DNA of 64,000 bases from Erigeron canadensis (GCF_010389155.1 NC_057766.1:40681516-40745515); one strand, 5' to 3'; positions 1 to 13,622 are shown, counted from the first letter of the stretch. A program made the numbers and translations. Notes: a model not told the origin generated them from the sequence alone.

Positions 1-52
1 AGACGTATCCTGATTTCACCCCTGACTATGATATGTCATTTTTATATGACAG

Positions 53-1848
53 TTGAGTTTGAACGGAAGCAGTGGTGTCGCTGCGGTCCCAAGCTCAAGT
101 TTCTTGGGCAGCAGCTTGAAGAAGATCGTGAACTCAAGACACACGATCAACAACAACAGGTTATCAACTTTCAAAGTCTTGGCTGCAGAGAAAGAAATCG
201 AGGAAACCCAACAAACAGACAAGGACAGATGGAGGGGTCTTGCATACGATATGTCTGATGATCAACAAGACATCACAAGAGGTAAGGGTATGGTTGATTC
301 TCTCTTCCAAGCCCCTCAAGACGCAGGAACCCACTTTGCAGTCATGAGTTCCTACGAGTACATCAGCACTGGGCTTCGCCAGTAAGCATACGTTTATATC
401 AATATTGATTCGTTTCCTTGTTTTGTTTGTCATGATTTGATTAAACCTCGATTATTTAATTTTGTTTTAGATACAACTTGGACAACAACATGGGTGGATT
501 CTACATTGCACCTGCTTTCATGGACAAACTTGTGGTTCACATTACCAAGAACTTCATGACTTTGCCTAACATCAAGGTACATATCTAATTAGTCCGAATT
601 AGTTGCTATATTTCAATATATATGAACCAATCAGATCATATATATTCTAACTTTTTCAAATACTATTTATTTAGGTTCCTTTGATTCTTGGTGTCTGGGG
701 AGGAAAAGGTCAAGGAAAATCTTTCCAATGTGAACTTGTGTTTGCCAAGATGGGAATCACGTAAGTCTTGTTCTTTGACTTTTTTTTTGTTTTGGGTCAA
801 ACTTTGACCTTAATATAGTCAAGTAGCATAACTTTTGGTTGTGGATGTGTATTGGCAGACCTATCATGATGAGTGCCGGAGAATTGGAAAGTGGAAACGC
901 CGGAGAACCAGCTAAGCTCATCAGACAACGGTACCGTGAGGCTGCTGACATCATCAAGAAGGGGAAAATGTGTGCCCTGTTCATCAATGATCTTGATGCA
1001 GGGGCAGGTAGAATGGGTGGAACCACACAATACACGGTCAACAACCAGATGGTCAACGCTACCCTTATGAACATTGCTGATAACCCAACCAATGTCCAAC
1101 TCCCTGGAATGTACAACAAAGAAGAGAACCCCCGTGTCCCCATTATCGTCACAGGAAACGATTTCTCCACATTGTATGCCCCACTTATCCGTGATGGACG
1201 TATGGAAAAATTCTACTGGGCTCCAACCAGAGAAGACCGGATTGGAGTGTGTATCGGTATCTTCAGGACAGACAACATCTCTGAGGAGGCCATTACTAAA
1301 CTTGTCGATACTTTCCCAGGACAATCCATCGGTAGATCACATCAAACTTCTACTAGTTATCTTAATTAGTATTATTTTCACTTTCACATCAGTTGCAATA
1401 AAACTAACTGTTTTGGGAATTTTTTTTTTTAAAAACACAAAAAAATAGATTTCTTTGGCGCGTTGAGGGCAAGAGTGTACGACGATGAAGTGAGGAAGTG
1501 GATTGGAGATGTGGGAGTTGAGACCATTGGAAAGAAGCTTGTGAACTCGAGGGAGGGACCCCCGACATTTGAGCAACCCAAGATGACACTCGAGAAGCTC
1601 CTTGAGTACGGGTGGATGCTTGTCAAGGAACAAGAGAATGTCAAGAGAGTCCAATTGGCGGATACCTATTTGGCATCCGCGGCTCTTGGAGATGCTAACA
1701 AGGACGCCATTGACAGCGGGGCATTCTTTGGTAATTAGTCCACTCTTTTCTTGGTTTTCGTTTAGAATTTCATTTGTTGAATCTTAATTAATTAAAAAGA
1801 TGACTTATATCATATGTAACCTGATTTGATGCAGGCAAAAAAGAATAG
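53..1848 (+). CDS. RCA: Rubisco activase, short (beta-type) isoform, 5' partial
   Basis: AAA+ chaperone of the chloroplast stroma that uses ATP to free inhibitory sugar phosphates from Rubisco. Exons: 53-381, 471-576, 675-760, 859-1331, 1449-1730, 1835-1848, all GT-AG and together 430 codons in one frame. The first exon, with the start of the transit peptide, lies left of the window: an in-frame TGA precedes 53, and 53 follows a CAG acceptor with LSLNGSS, the usual second-exon start. Visible motifs are the Walker A loop GGKGQGKS, Walker [12 protein letters not shown], and the conserved WRGLAYD N-domain segment. The last exon encodes only GKKE then stop. The redox-sensing two-cysteine tail of the long alpha form is absent, and reading through the last donor gives FFGN-stop, so both splice outcomes are short. 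Family assignment is certain; that this locus makes only the short form is inferred from the sequence. Confidence 0.97.
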
Positions 1849-3339
1849 AAAGCGTGTGTCGATCGGGTGGGTGCTCAAAGGTGCACTACTCGTTGCAGCA
1901 TTTATACATTAATTCCAAAGCCTTTTTAAGGGAAGATTATTAGTGTTTTATTCTCCTGAGGATGTCAAATATTATGTGTTTTTTACATCTATTTCTGTGG
2001 ATTTCTTTACTCATGTGTTTCTGTAAATTTTTGTTTCCTGGTAGAAAAATTCGCTTTGGTTTCAGTTTTTGCCTTTCTTCATTCCTTCATACATTATATA
2101 TATATATATATGCTTTGAAACTAATGCAATCAAGTAATCAACATTCACAAAACCTTTTAGTACAATATTTCATAAGCTACATAACTCACAAAGGTCTCCA
2201 GGTATATTAATACCATAGAGCTCATACATAAACATTTTCAGTAATGTGTTTATTAAGTTTTATTTATAATAATCCTCCATTTAAGTTTGGTTATGCTAAT
2301 TACTTATAAATGTTGTTACTTTTTTTAACATTACAAATAAATAACTTAGGTAATTATAAGTTATACGTTCTAGAAGTTAGTTATTTTTAACGTCTTATGA
2401 TTTGTCTAAATCGGTTTTCTTTTTTTTTTTTTTTACCATATTTTGCAAGATGCGAACATACTTCTGGCAAATTTCTCACAAAAAATACAAAATAAAAGAC
2501 AAAATCTGGTCCAAGTCCGATTAGAGACCCTAAAAAATTTCTTAAAAGCACGCTTTGGGTCAAAGCCCACTTAGTTTTTAAAGGTAATTCGGCCTGAAAA
2601 CTTCAGGCGTCTGGGGACGTCATGGATCCAAATAACTTATAAACGCAATATTCATAGAATCATAGAAGATGCTTTAAGGCCTATGTGTAATTCCTATTTC
2701 CTAACAGGACGCACATATGTATGAAGTAAATTTATTTCATCTAATCGGCATCGCATGTATCGAAATAAATAAGCTTCGTTAAAGTTTATCAATATCATAT
2801 GAACGAGTGAATTTATTAATTTTTTACAATAAGAAGAGATATTTAATATAACGGATCGGACCAAATTTAACAAGCTGATTTAGGCTTTTTAGATGCTTAT
2901 AAAAACTTAAAACCGTCTAACTATAAAATCCAAATTATAACAGAATTCAATGTAGTTGATACGAGTATATGAGAGTAAACATAAAATTAATCAATCCTTG
3001 GTCTTCGATCACTTGTTTTAAAAACCAAAGACCTTCATCTACATTATTGCGTATTGGATGAGACTTGAATTATATATCTTATAGTTTCACTTTCCTTCAT
3101 AAAGTTTAAACTGCACGTACTACATACGTATATTTTAGAATAATTAAGAATGGCTAACTAATGGTTCCAAATCGGTAACCACATCCATATATTGAGTTAC
3201 TCGATTTTATATTTAAACGCAAGTTACATTACTATAATAGTCCTTCAATTCGGCCATCCACATCCATTCACACGTACGCAACTTACATTAATCCGTGAAA
3301 ATGATTTTTGGTATATACGATAATCTTTATCTAATTTAA
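1849..3339. other. RCA 3' region and gene-free AT-rich spacer
   Basis: Begins with the RCA 3' UTR. A short (TA)n tract lies near 2096-2111, followed by AT-rich sequence. No ORF, RNA gene or bounded transposon was recognised here. Confidence 0.5.
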
Positions 3340-3484
3340 CTAGAGAGGTGCCCGCACAATGCGGCGGTGACAGCAGTATGGTGGTGGTGTGAGCGTTGAG
3401 TAATGTAGGTAATTGATGTAAATATAACTGATGTAAAGGGTGATAGTATAAGTATATTAAAAGATAAATGATATATGTTATAAA
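3340..3484 (-). mobile_element. Helitron-like 3' end, truncated
   Basis: Reads A|CTAG at 3339-3343 followed by the GC-rich hairpin-like stretch GCCCGCACAATGCGGCGG. This is the reverse complement of a Helitron 3' terminus (hairpin then CTAG|T). Interior GGTGGTGGTG-rich sequence is shared in reverse complement with the small element at 57224-57560. The 5' end is missing because a second Helitron-like terminus starts at 3485. Confidence 0.5.
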
Positions 3485-6054
3485 CTAGATTTTTGACCCG
3501 CGCGATGCGCGACAATTTAAAAATTGATGTATTCACTTTGAATTTGTTAAGAAAATTGTGGATGAATCAGTTTAAATAAAATAAAATAAAATGATCCATA
3601 TATATTAAAATAATTAAAAATGAAATATTTAGAATAAGAAATAGGTAATGATATAATGATATGCAATGACTAATGGTATTGATAAAACATAGTTAGAGCT
3701 TAGAACTCCAAATCAAAGGAAATAAATGAAATAAACATTAGTTCACTTAGCATGATGGTTTTTACAATTAATTGATAATATTATGGACTGTGAGAGGTAG
3801 TCTGGGGCTAAATTATATGTGTACAAACCACAACAAAGCAAAATTAATTATAAAAGCCTTGAGATTAGTGAAGCTGTAAATTTATAAGCATTGAAAGCCA
3901 ATACCTATCCCAAATAGCTTTCACCCATCTGCAAATATCAAACAACAAACTGTAAAAATATCCATTGTCAGGGGTCATAGCAAACTTGCTCTCAGGGGTC
4001 ATAGCAACAAAGAGAACAACATTTTTAAAGACATGTTTCTAGCCAAGACTCTATCAAACCTCCGAGTCACTATCGACACCGAACTTTCAACCCAATTCTT
4101 GCGTAAGGTTATCATATACTAAATAGCTTTCAGGGGTCATAGCTTTCGCCCATCTGCAAATATCAAACAACAAACTGTAAAAATATCCATTGTCAGGGGT
4201 CATAGCGAACTTGCTCTCAGGGGTCATAGCAACAAAGAGAACAACATTTTTAAAGACATGTTTCTAGCCAAGACTTTATCAAACCTCCGAGTCACTATCG
4301 ACACCGAACTTTCAACCCAATTCTTGCGTAAGGTTATCATATACTAAATATGTAGAAACATGTTTACTGAAGAGCTCCAAGTTTGTAGATTCATACAAAC
4401 CCAACGAATAATTGAACTTGTGAATACTTACTACAGAATAAGAATAATAAAAAAAAAAATTTAATTATAAGCTGTAATAATATTGGGCTATTAGCAATTT
4501 GTAGATTCCTTGTATAGTATTCTATTTCTATCAATCATGCATAGCAAATATGTACAACCCTATACATAGAATCAAACTCCAAAAATCAAAAACCTACTTA
4601 GTCGTTTTCCCCATTTTTCAAATGCTTCTTTATCTACAAAAAGGCGTGAAGATAATCAATATAACAAAAAACACTCAAGGTAGGTGTGTGAAGGGTCAAA
4701 AGAATACCCTGATGTTATAGAGTTTTCTTTCACATGCTCAACATGTTTCTTCAAAATCTCATCATTTGTTATAAGATACATATTCTTAACAAAAAATCGA
4801 CCATGACTGAAGTAGATTAGAATAATAAAGCCAACACAAGTTACATTGAAATTTTTTTTAAAAAAAAAAGAAAGATCCTGGATCATTCATTTATGGGTCG
4901 ACTAGCTACAACAGACATCAATTGGTATTGATATTGATTTTCGAACTTGTGATACGGTTAGGGTGTCAAACCCATTTTTATAAGATTATTAATAGATACA
5001 AAAACTATAGACAAAGAAAACTTACTGTCAAGATTCGTGCAAAAGTGAAGATTATCAGGTATTCGTCCTTCTGAGTTTATTCCCAACAACATTACTACAA
5101 ATATATCGAAAGAGAACTTTAATCTCACTAAGAATTATAGAACCAAGTTAAAGAAATAAGAACGGAAGCGAAACTCCAAGTTGGTATCCAAAGAATTTAC
5201 CTTCTCGTCTAAGCACCATATCTATGCTTGAAACCATACCAAGATTGTTGCTCTACGTTTGCTTCCTTAACTTATAATTTTGACTTACACTCTACACGAT
5301 TCCATCCCATCCTTAATGGGATCAAGAAAAGAAATGTTACCTGCACAAACCATGATAAAGAAGAGATTTAACGTTAAGTTTGTAAGAACTCATATATTGT
5401 TATCAAGGATAAGCAACAATGGAATGTATATATAAGGCATGAATTGAAGTTTGCAAATAAAAAAAAGGTTGGATTGAATATCACAACAATAAGCATTAGC
5501 ATTATAGTATTATGGGCTAAATCGATTTATAATATCCACTGCTTTCAGTTCATACAAATATATATTAAATCATAAAGCAACATATATACACAAATATGAA
5601 GACACAATTAAGTTATAGATGACTATCATACAAAAACAGGAAAACTACAAATCAAGATCTAAAGCTATAAATTAAACCGATTTAACCAAATACAAAAAAA
5701 AGTACCTTGTTTGATGAAAATAGAACCTACCACCAAATTCCTTATGTAAAATAGATATGATAAAGATTTGATTAGAGAATTGCATTCTAACCTTACTTGT
5801 AGTTGTGTATTCGTGTTTGTGCATCGAGAGATAAAACAAAGGAGGTTAGGTTTTAAGAATATTGAATATGATCGGGTTTAAGATATGGGTTTAGGATCCG
5901 CGTACTTTTCAAAGATAAAATTTATTTATTTAATATATAAAAAATTGTGAGGGTGCCACCTAAGATAGTATCCTACATGGCAATGTTAGAAGGCTAGTTT
6001 TAAGTTGATGCCTTTAGATCACTCGGTTAACCATTGTTTTAATAGCTATATAGA
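3485..6054 (-). mobile_element. Non-autonomous Helitron-like element, about 2.6 kb
   Basis: The low-coordinate end is A|CTAG followed by the palindrome CCCGCGCGATGCGCG, i.e. a Helitron 3' hairpin plus CTAG|T on the minus strand. The high-coordinate end reads GTTTTAATAGCTATATAGA|T, the complement of a 5' TCTATA... terminus between host A and T. The 5' sequence resembles that of the element at 10387-11387 (TATTAAAACAAT...). No RepHel helicase coding was seen, so it is non-autonomous. It contains the tandem duplication at 3916-4350. Confidence 0.65.
3916..4350. repeat. Tandem duplication, two copies of about 210 bp
   Basis: Copy 1 is 3916-4125 and copy 2 is 4141-4350, offset 225 bp, nearly identical (a few A/G and C/T differences). 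A 15-bp spacer lies between. The 13-mer CAGGGGTCATAGC occurs five times across the unit and spacer. The near identity implies recent duplication inside the surrounding Helitron-like element. A possible origin is slipped replication, but that is inference. Confidence 0.9.
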
Positions 6055-8138
6055 TATATAAGAGTGGTAATATGAAAAGTCTGAATTTTTAAAACATTCC
6101 GAAAATAGAAATCCAAAATGTTTTATAGGTAATTATAGATAATCTTTATTATAGATCGAATTTCATAAAAAATTAAATCATAAACTTATACATTTATATA
6201 AAAAAAATTCATGAAATTAAATATCAGAATGAATCTTTTATGCTTCAATTAACATTCATAGAAAATTTATACATTTTTATATATCAATTAATATCACCAT
6301 TGAATTTATGCTAATTAAGTGTTCAACTATTTACTATTTAATATACCCGTCCTTTTAAGTCTTCCTTTTAGCAAATCCCGTATCTCTTTAACGCAAATCT
6401 ACTCTATTGTTAATTTAATAAGTTGTCACAATTCCAAATAATTCTAAAATCATTAATGAGAGTGATTGACCCAAAACTTCACCAACCAAGTGTGCTCAGC
6501 CAAGTATATGGAACTAAATACATTATGATTAGATTAACAGATTAAGAATATGGACAGGGAGACCAAACAGTTCTAGTTTGAAATTAAATATCAGAATATG
6601 AATTGGCCAAATAAGAGTAATTCAACACATGGCTTATTTTTAAAATCAAAATATAAGATATATATACAAATTATAAAAAGGGTCTCGATCGGTCGATTCA
6701 ACAATATATAGACACAATATATATTTGACCTCTTGCCATAGAGAACTTAGTTTATAATGCAAGAATTTTAAACTTTGACTGTCTTTACGCACACTGAATA
6801 TGTCTAACTATAAGCTTCAAAGACGATATGACATATATACTTGTCAGCACTTGATCGATTCTTCTCTCAATATATATTTATACTACGCTATTTTGTCTTG
6901 TGCTTTTTAACGGAAAAGTTATTTCATTTCTATATATGAAAAGGCTACTTCATCATTTATTGGTGTCGTGTAGTAGGAAACGAACAAATAACTTCGAAAG
7001 GTCTTCTCTTAATTGTTTAATTAAAGTTAACTATTATAATTGTATAATGTATTTGCACAATGGGAAGGAATCGATCATTTCATGCTCGAGAGCAAATGAT
7101 GGTGAGCATAACTTTCTTCACTTCACGATTTATTCTTTTATTTTAATTTAGTAGTGTTAAATTATTAATATATGGGGGTGTAAAAATGATTAAAAAGTAG
7201 TTTGGCAATTGTGATCAAGCTAATGATCGAGTTTGAAGATAACTGGTTAGTAGGAAAATTAGTTATGACGTACGTATTTGAAAAGTGGTTGTGATAGATT
7301 AAGGAATAAACATCATATTAATCTAATTAAATTAGTAAAATGTATTATAGAAAAATATAGATAGATGTTAATTAGATTAGGAATAAAACTAATTATTATA
7401 AAAGAAAACATTCTTTTTCTTATATTTGTATAACCATTTTTTAGATGTACACTCTTAAACATGTTTCAAGATGTTGTAGCTGTATTATATATACAATAAT
7501 GCGAAATACGTACGTATGGTAGTGCACCGTTGAAAAAATATGGTATGCAGATCAAGTCCGGTCCCGTTGTAGAATAATGATGACCAGTAGTGACTTTATG
7601 AAACTAACCTTGATTTGGTACTTAATCTTTAGATCTGTGTAGAACTTCTTTTTGGTAAACTAGATCTATAGAATTAATGACTTGTAGCAGTAGTTCTATC
7701 TTTGCATGAGCTAGCTAGGAATATATATGATATATAGTTCCATGAGATGACCATAAATGCAGAACCCTATATATGATATGTAGAGGTGAAGGTTTTAAAT
7801 TAGTTATTGGACAGTGACTGTTTATCAACCTTAACTAATTAATGTTAAAAAAGAAAAAAAGAACTCAAGTATAGTAGTATCATCCATTGAAACAGCCAAA
7901 GTATACTCGATCCATTTCTAAAATCCAACGTATTATGGCGTTTCCTTGACACCCTTATTCTTTTCCTTTTAGATTCTCTTGTAGCTTTCATGCATTCAAT
8001 ATATTATCCAGCACTATAATAAGTACACCACGATTATATATATACCAATTATATACCATCTTATTGACCAGTACGTCTCTGTATTGGTCTTTTTTCAAAT
8101 CTCTTTGAACAAGTTTGAAAATTATAATATATTAATTA
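6055..8138. promoter_or_regulatory. Upstream region of the zinc-finger gene
   Basis: About 2 kb with no convincing ORF. The stretch just upstream of the ATG contains TATA-like runs near 8034-8056 (ATTATATATATACC). No bounded repeat was identified in 6055-8000. Confidence 0.35.
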
Positions 8139-8873
8139 ATGGAGCAATATTCTCAATACTTGATGTCGGTAAAGAGCAATAATAATAACAGCAATAATAT
8201 TCTCCTCATGAATCCGTCATATTCCGCCAGCCAGTACTCATGGGAAGAGCAGGCGTTTGCAGAAGATATAGCTAAAGGGCCTCTCGGGGGTTTCTCATGG
8301 CCGCCGAGGTCTTATTCGTGTAGCTTTTGTAGAAGAGAGTTCAGGTCAGCTCAAGCACTTGGTGGTCACATGAATGTCCATAGGAGAGAAAAGGCCAAAC
8401 TCAAGCAAACTCATCATCATCATCATAATGTAAATACTACTAGTAGTGATCATACTACGACTATTACCACAAATAATAATAATGATATTGCACCACAAAA
8501 TAAACATCATAATAATAATAATAATAAGCTGAGTAGTAGTAGTAGTCTTTGTAAGAAGACTTCATCAGCTGGTCTCGGTCGTCGTTCACCACCTTCCAGG
8601 GTTTCTTCAATACCAACATTATTATTACCTCATCATCAAGAAAGTCTTGATAGCATTTCTGACACAAAGAGTTGTGTGTATGATGATGATTTTGCACTAC
8701 TAGCTCATGGCAATAATGGCGATGCTGAAACAAAGTTGCTTATAGGATTTGACTTGGATTCATGTTCAAATGTAGCGGCCAGTCGTTCGTGTTGTAAGAA
8801 GCAGAAGACAGGTGCGAAACAACCGTCCAGCATGGTCGACGGGTTAGATCTTGAGTTGAGGTTGGCTAGCTAA
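8139..8873 (+). CDS. SUPERMAN-type single C2H2 zinc-finger repressor
   Basis: Intronless gene of 244 residues. One C2H2 finger lies at about residues 59-81 with the plant-specific QALGGH core (Cys61, Cys64, His77, His81), preceded by [10 protein letters not shown], typical of the SUP/ZFP10/ZFP11/RABBIT EARS group. A basic stretch (HRREKAKLK) follows the finger. The C-terminus is LDLELRLAS, an EAR repression motif that recruits TOPLESS-type corepressors. The middle is low complexity: His, Asn and Ser runs encoded by CAT/AAT/AGT microsatellites that are likely length-variable. The family usually controls organ boundaries, cell division or cell size in the nucleus; the specific target here is unknown. 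The start is the first ATG and gives the MEQ N-terminus common in ZFP10-like proteins. Confidence 0.93.
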   Translation: MEQYSQYLMSVKSNNNNSNNILLMNPSYSASQYSWEEQAFAEDIAKGPLGGFSWPPRSYSCSFCRREFRSAQALGGHMNVHRREKAKLKQTHHHHHNVNTTSSDHTTTITTNNNNDIAPQNKHHNNNNNKLSSSSSLCKKTSSAGLGRRSPPSRVSSIPTLLLPHHQESLDSISDTKSCVYDDDFALLAHGNNGDAETKLLIGFDLDSCSNVAASRSCCKKQKTGAKQPSSMVDGLDLELRLAS

Positions 8874-10386
8874 CTTGCATGGATCGGGAGTAGTAGTCAT
8901 TATTCATCAATAATTAAGCCGGTTTTTAAAACTAGCTAGCTAGTAAACGTTTTCTAATTAATTACCTAAGAGATTTAAATCCGTGAAGTAGAAATTTGAC
9001 ATGTCTAATTAGCTTCAATATATTTCAGTCAATTTTCTTATTACGTATATGTTAACCATCTAATGTACGTTTTCAGATTACCAAGAGTACCTTTAATGAT
9101 CAAAGCATTTGTGTTCACCATATTTAGTTCTTCAATTCTGGTGTCCGGCCACTTGATTAATTATTATATGAAATATAAAAAAAAAAAGTTACATTTATAA
9201 ATTAGCTGTACATTTTCCTAATAAAGGCCTTTGACTCATGTGATCTAGCTAGGTACGAAACAACACGTTTTTGGTTTGACTCATGATCGATACTTTTTTG
9301 ATGGTTGATTTGTTAATATCTCCTCAATATTCAACGGTACGTCAATTAATCTGCATTTTCTATATTGAGAGTGCTTTCATCGCCTTTCGGTCATTAATTT
9401 CCATGTAATTATACATAAGTTAATTCCCGGGATAGCAATCGCCTTTGTGCCATTTAATTACCATATTCTTAGACTATGGATCACGAATTCATTATGGGAC
9501 GTACTTGACTATATCGTTTCCACAATGTTGCTCGTCTATTTAATTATTTCCCCATGTTTTTGGAAGAAAATTAAATTATCGATCATTCCATGATATGAAT
9601 TTGTTTAGAAACAATGTCACTCTTTGACTTTGGAACAGTACGTAAATGTTGGCTTGATCGAGTTCATTGCACTTGGTTAGCAAGTAAAATAAAAAATAAC
9701 ACTACTCACTTAAGGAATTGTAGTTAATTAATTGCCATGATATTTGTGATATTTAAAAGGTGTGGATCGTTTGCTTGCAACAGGGTATCCAGTTTACATT
9801 GTTTTAACCGGGCTTGTGCTAGAGAGTCCCCTCACCCTCAATACTTAGTTGGAGAAGAAACTCACAACTAAACCGTCTGAAGACACGACATTTAATTGGA
9901 ATAAAATATTGCCCTTCTGCAAGACTCAAACTTGCTTCATTAAAATACTTTATTGTGAAATTCCTTCAAATGTCATTCTCATATCTCGAAGTCAAAACAT
10001 CAAATTGTTTGGTTTTAGCAATAAACGAATACTAGAGAGCAACGATTACAATTAAGATCCCCGGTGTACAACCAAGTCCAACATTGGAAATTAAATAAAT
10101 CTAAGTGAGTGGAAATTAAATAAATCTACTTGGTTTTAAATTAAACCCATAACTGGACATGATGAATTAGCCTATCAACGCTCGTACTAACAAGTGGTTA
10201 TTTTTTTATTAATCAATTTACATATTGTTAATTAAACTGTGGTAACTTTGAACAAACCTAATTAGTAGACAACGCAAGGTCTTACTTTTTAGTCATGTAA
10301 AAAAGTCCTAGCTTAGGTCAGCAGAATATTGTTTGAGTCGGTCATATATAGTTTTGTATCAAGGCTAGAATTCGGTATATTTCTCA
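8874..10386. other. Spacer downstream of the zinc-finger gene
   Basis: AT-rich, with no ORF that resembles a protein family and no bounded repeat recognised. It presumably includes the zinc-finger 3' UTR. Confidence 0.4.
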
Positions 10387-11387
10387 TCCTCACTATATAT
10401 ATATATATATATAATATATATATAATATATATAATATATAATATATATATATATATATTAAAACAATAGTTATCCTAGCATTTTAAAACCTTCTACAATT
10501 TAAAGCTATTTTTAAAAATTGTCACATAGGTCTTTATCCTATGTGGCATCTCTATATTTTTTTACAATATATAAATCTATAAAATTATATTATCTAAAAC
10601 TATTAAATTAAATAAAATAAAAATAAAATCTATATATAAACAAAATCTTACAAAAATAAAAGTAAAAAATAACATTCTATATCATAATAAAAACCGTATG
10701 AATTTAAAATCTATTTTTAAAATTAGAAAATATTTTGTTTTTAAATTATTTATTTCTTAATTTTACTATCCAATATAACCAATATTATATATCACATTGT
10801 AATATAGTTTTTTATCCTTTTCGTGGTGGTGATTTTACGTTTTATAAAAACTATTATCAATTACTAGGTGAATTCAACGTAATTTGAATCATAGGTTTGT
10901 TCTTTGTAATCTAAATATAATTTGAATTTGGTTTCTAACTATATCTAATTAAAGCTTTTCAACTTTTACGAATTTTATTATTTGATGAAGTAAGTTTTAT
11001 GAAACTATTTTCTTTAAAAGAGTGTGATGAAATTCTAATAAGTCACATATCACTTTGCAAAAAATAAAAGATCGTTATGATTTTACATTATATTTACATT
11101 TTAACGTCATTTTATGTTCATTAGTATTGCATGAAGTATAACATGTGATAGTTAATATGAATATTTGATAACGTATGTTTTATATAAATGCAAAGATTTT
11201 CATAAATAATAAGAGTTATATTGTGAATTTATCTATTTCAATAAATGTAAAAATTTTCATTTAATGATAATATAGATTTATATGTACATGCCTAAATAAT
11301 GTATAGTTGTTAAAAGTTATTATAAATATTCATATAACTTAAACAACATTTTTAAATAACCGTACATCGTGCGGGTAAAAGACCTAA
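10387..11387 (+). mobile_element. Non-autonomous Helitron-like element, about 1.0 kb
   Basis: The 5' end is A|TCCTCACTATATAT, in which a TA microsatellite (about 10393-10458) has expanded before ATTAAAACAATAG. The 3' end carries the hairpin CCGTACATCGTGCGG then CTAA|T at 11384-11388, fitting the Helitron CTRR|T rule. The 5' 100 bp parallels the 5' end of the minus-strand element at 3485-6054 (ACAATRGTTA.CC, a CCTTCTA block, then a GTGGCA block). No coding capacity. Confidence 0.6.
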
Positions 11388-13487
11388 TACTATATATATA
11401 CAGAGGGCGTGGCTAGCATGCATATAAAAGGTATCCCGAAAAATCGCCAAGCAGATTAATATTCTCTTTTATAATTAATAAATGTTATTAATTTTGTTTG
11501 ATTTTAGGCGGGAATAATATCACTAGTTGTCTAACAAAGATGTTGGACAGGATATATTAAGGCTAGAAGTCCATTTGAAGTTTGCCTTTTTTATTGCAGA
11601 GCCGGATTTCAGCATGTGCAACTCGTGCAAACGAGCAGTGCCTAACGTTTTATAAGGGCCTAAAATTTTGTTGGTTCAATTATATATATATGAATAAACA
11701 GAAAATGATATTACAAAAGTTATATTTAGCCTATTGATAATGTTTTTCTTCTTTCAATTTCTAAGTACATACTTTCGAACCTAGCATAACTAGTGTGATT
11801 TTTTTTAATTACATAGTCTTTTCATTTTGTTTCTAATAAAGTTTCTAATAAACTGTCAAGAGTGTTTTGTTATTATTTATTTATTTTTGTTTATTTATCA
11901 TTATTATCTTTACTTTATTTTTAGTTTATCATTATTATGAAATGATTTCTTATCACTCTAAATAAAAAGAAGAGTATGAACAATCATGGCTTACGTTTTA
12001 TAGATTGTTAAAATATGGGGCATATTTTAGTATAGAATAAATCCTTTGAAAATCATAATATGTACGTTGACTTGATAATTAATTAGAGAAATTTAGAGGG
12101 GGAAAATGTTTAGCAAAAAGTCCTAGATGAAGAGAAGGCGTGTCGATCTTATATTTGTTCACATATATATACTTTCTTTGTGTGTAATAAAAAAACTCAA
12201 CACATAAAACTATTCTGGTTGAAAATTCTAAATATCGATGCCATTTATTTTTTCAAACTAATTAAGTGTAATTTCGATATTTTGTGTTTGTTTTCACGAT
12301 ATAAGTTTTAAGTTTTAACCTACACCCAGAATATTTATATGTGGCCGAGATTTGCAAACGATTAGCTAGTTCAATTCGAGAATGATTCACTCGATCGATA
12401 ATTTTTTAAGTTTGTAAAACTGCCTAGATAATTTTGTGAACAATAATAGAATGCATGAGTTTCTAGTTGATAAAAAGGCACAATTTCACAACGTATTTTT
12501 TTTTTAGTTCAATGCTTACACAAACTCACATACAGAAGTAGTCTCTCTTAATTAAAGATTGATCTTCTCTCCTTTTTTCAGATTAAAAGAATTGAAAAAA
12601 GAAGAAGAGATGATATGCACTTAGGCAGATGATCCCAAATTAAGTTATGTTTTAGTATAAGTTTCATTTTCTTGGGAATATGCTATTTTGGTGATACATT
12701 ATAGTGTTATAAGATCCTTTTTTGGACAATACTACATACAGCCAAGAAGACCATGGGTTATTTTAACTTTCTCACAGAGGATCATGAATGATTAAAAAAA
12801 GTGACGGTATGGTGAGCAACATACCATGGACCTTTAGTAGAATGCACAAATTAAAGTTATCTGTATAATCACTATTCTACCTTCATTCCTGTTCATCTTA
12901 ATATTATCTTTAAATGTCCATCAGTTTTTCCACACATATCACTTGTAACCATACTAATATAAAACTGATTGAATAAAATACATAACACAAAGGTACCTTC
13001 GTATACCAATTAATATGCATCCAACAATTAAGATATATTAATTCTCCATGTTTGTTAGACATATACGAGTATATAACAACAATTTTTTTATAAAACATAT
13101 TTCCAAATCTCCTCATTAGTACTTCAAAAAACATCCACTACTATCCACCAACTTGTAAAAGGATATTATATATAGTACATGCACAAATTCTATTAGCCTA
13201 TAAACGAAATAGATAATGATAAAATAACAATATTCTTTTTTTAAGCAGCAAAATTTTATTTGCGCATGGCACATCCGCAAAACGCCGAAAAATTACTTCA
13301 AGTATTACGAGATAATAAGACAAAATTGCCACACAAATTGGTCTTTTAAAAGATTATATTATACAGAGGAAAAATTCATAAAAGGTACTAATTTACACAA
13401 ATTTTTTATTAAAGATAATTTATTTTGTTTTCATCTATTTAAAGAACTGTATTTTCAAAAATTTCCTAATAGAGGGTATCTCGTTAG
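11388..13487. other. AT-rich spacer without recognised gene
   Basis: No protein-family ORF. A GC-richer patch near 11595-11665 looks like eroded transposon sequence, but its class could not be determined. Confidence 0.35.
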
Positions 13488-13570
13488 TTTTGACGGACGA
13501 CGCCCGTTAAGTGTAAGGTCACCGATGCTACGTCATCATTTTTGCTGACGTGGAAGTTGAATTTGACTAA

Positions 13571-13622
<52 letters not shown>

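Noticed and set aside
797..1324. 175-codon open frame antisense to Rubisco activase exon 4
   Set aside because: Shadow of a strongly conserved sense exon; no family resemblance.
13573..13621. TA run considered as an origin or centromeric signal
   Set aside because: Simple microsatellite at the loop of an inverted repeat; nothing else supports a special role.
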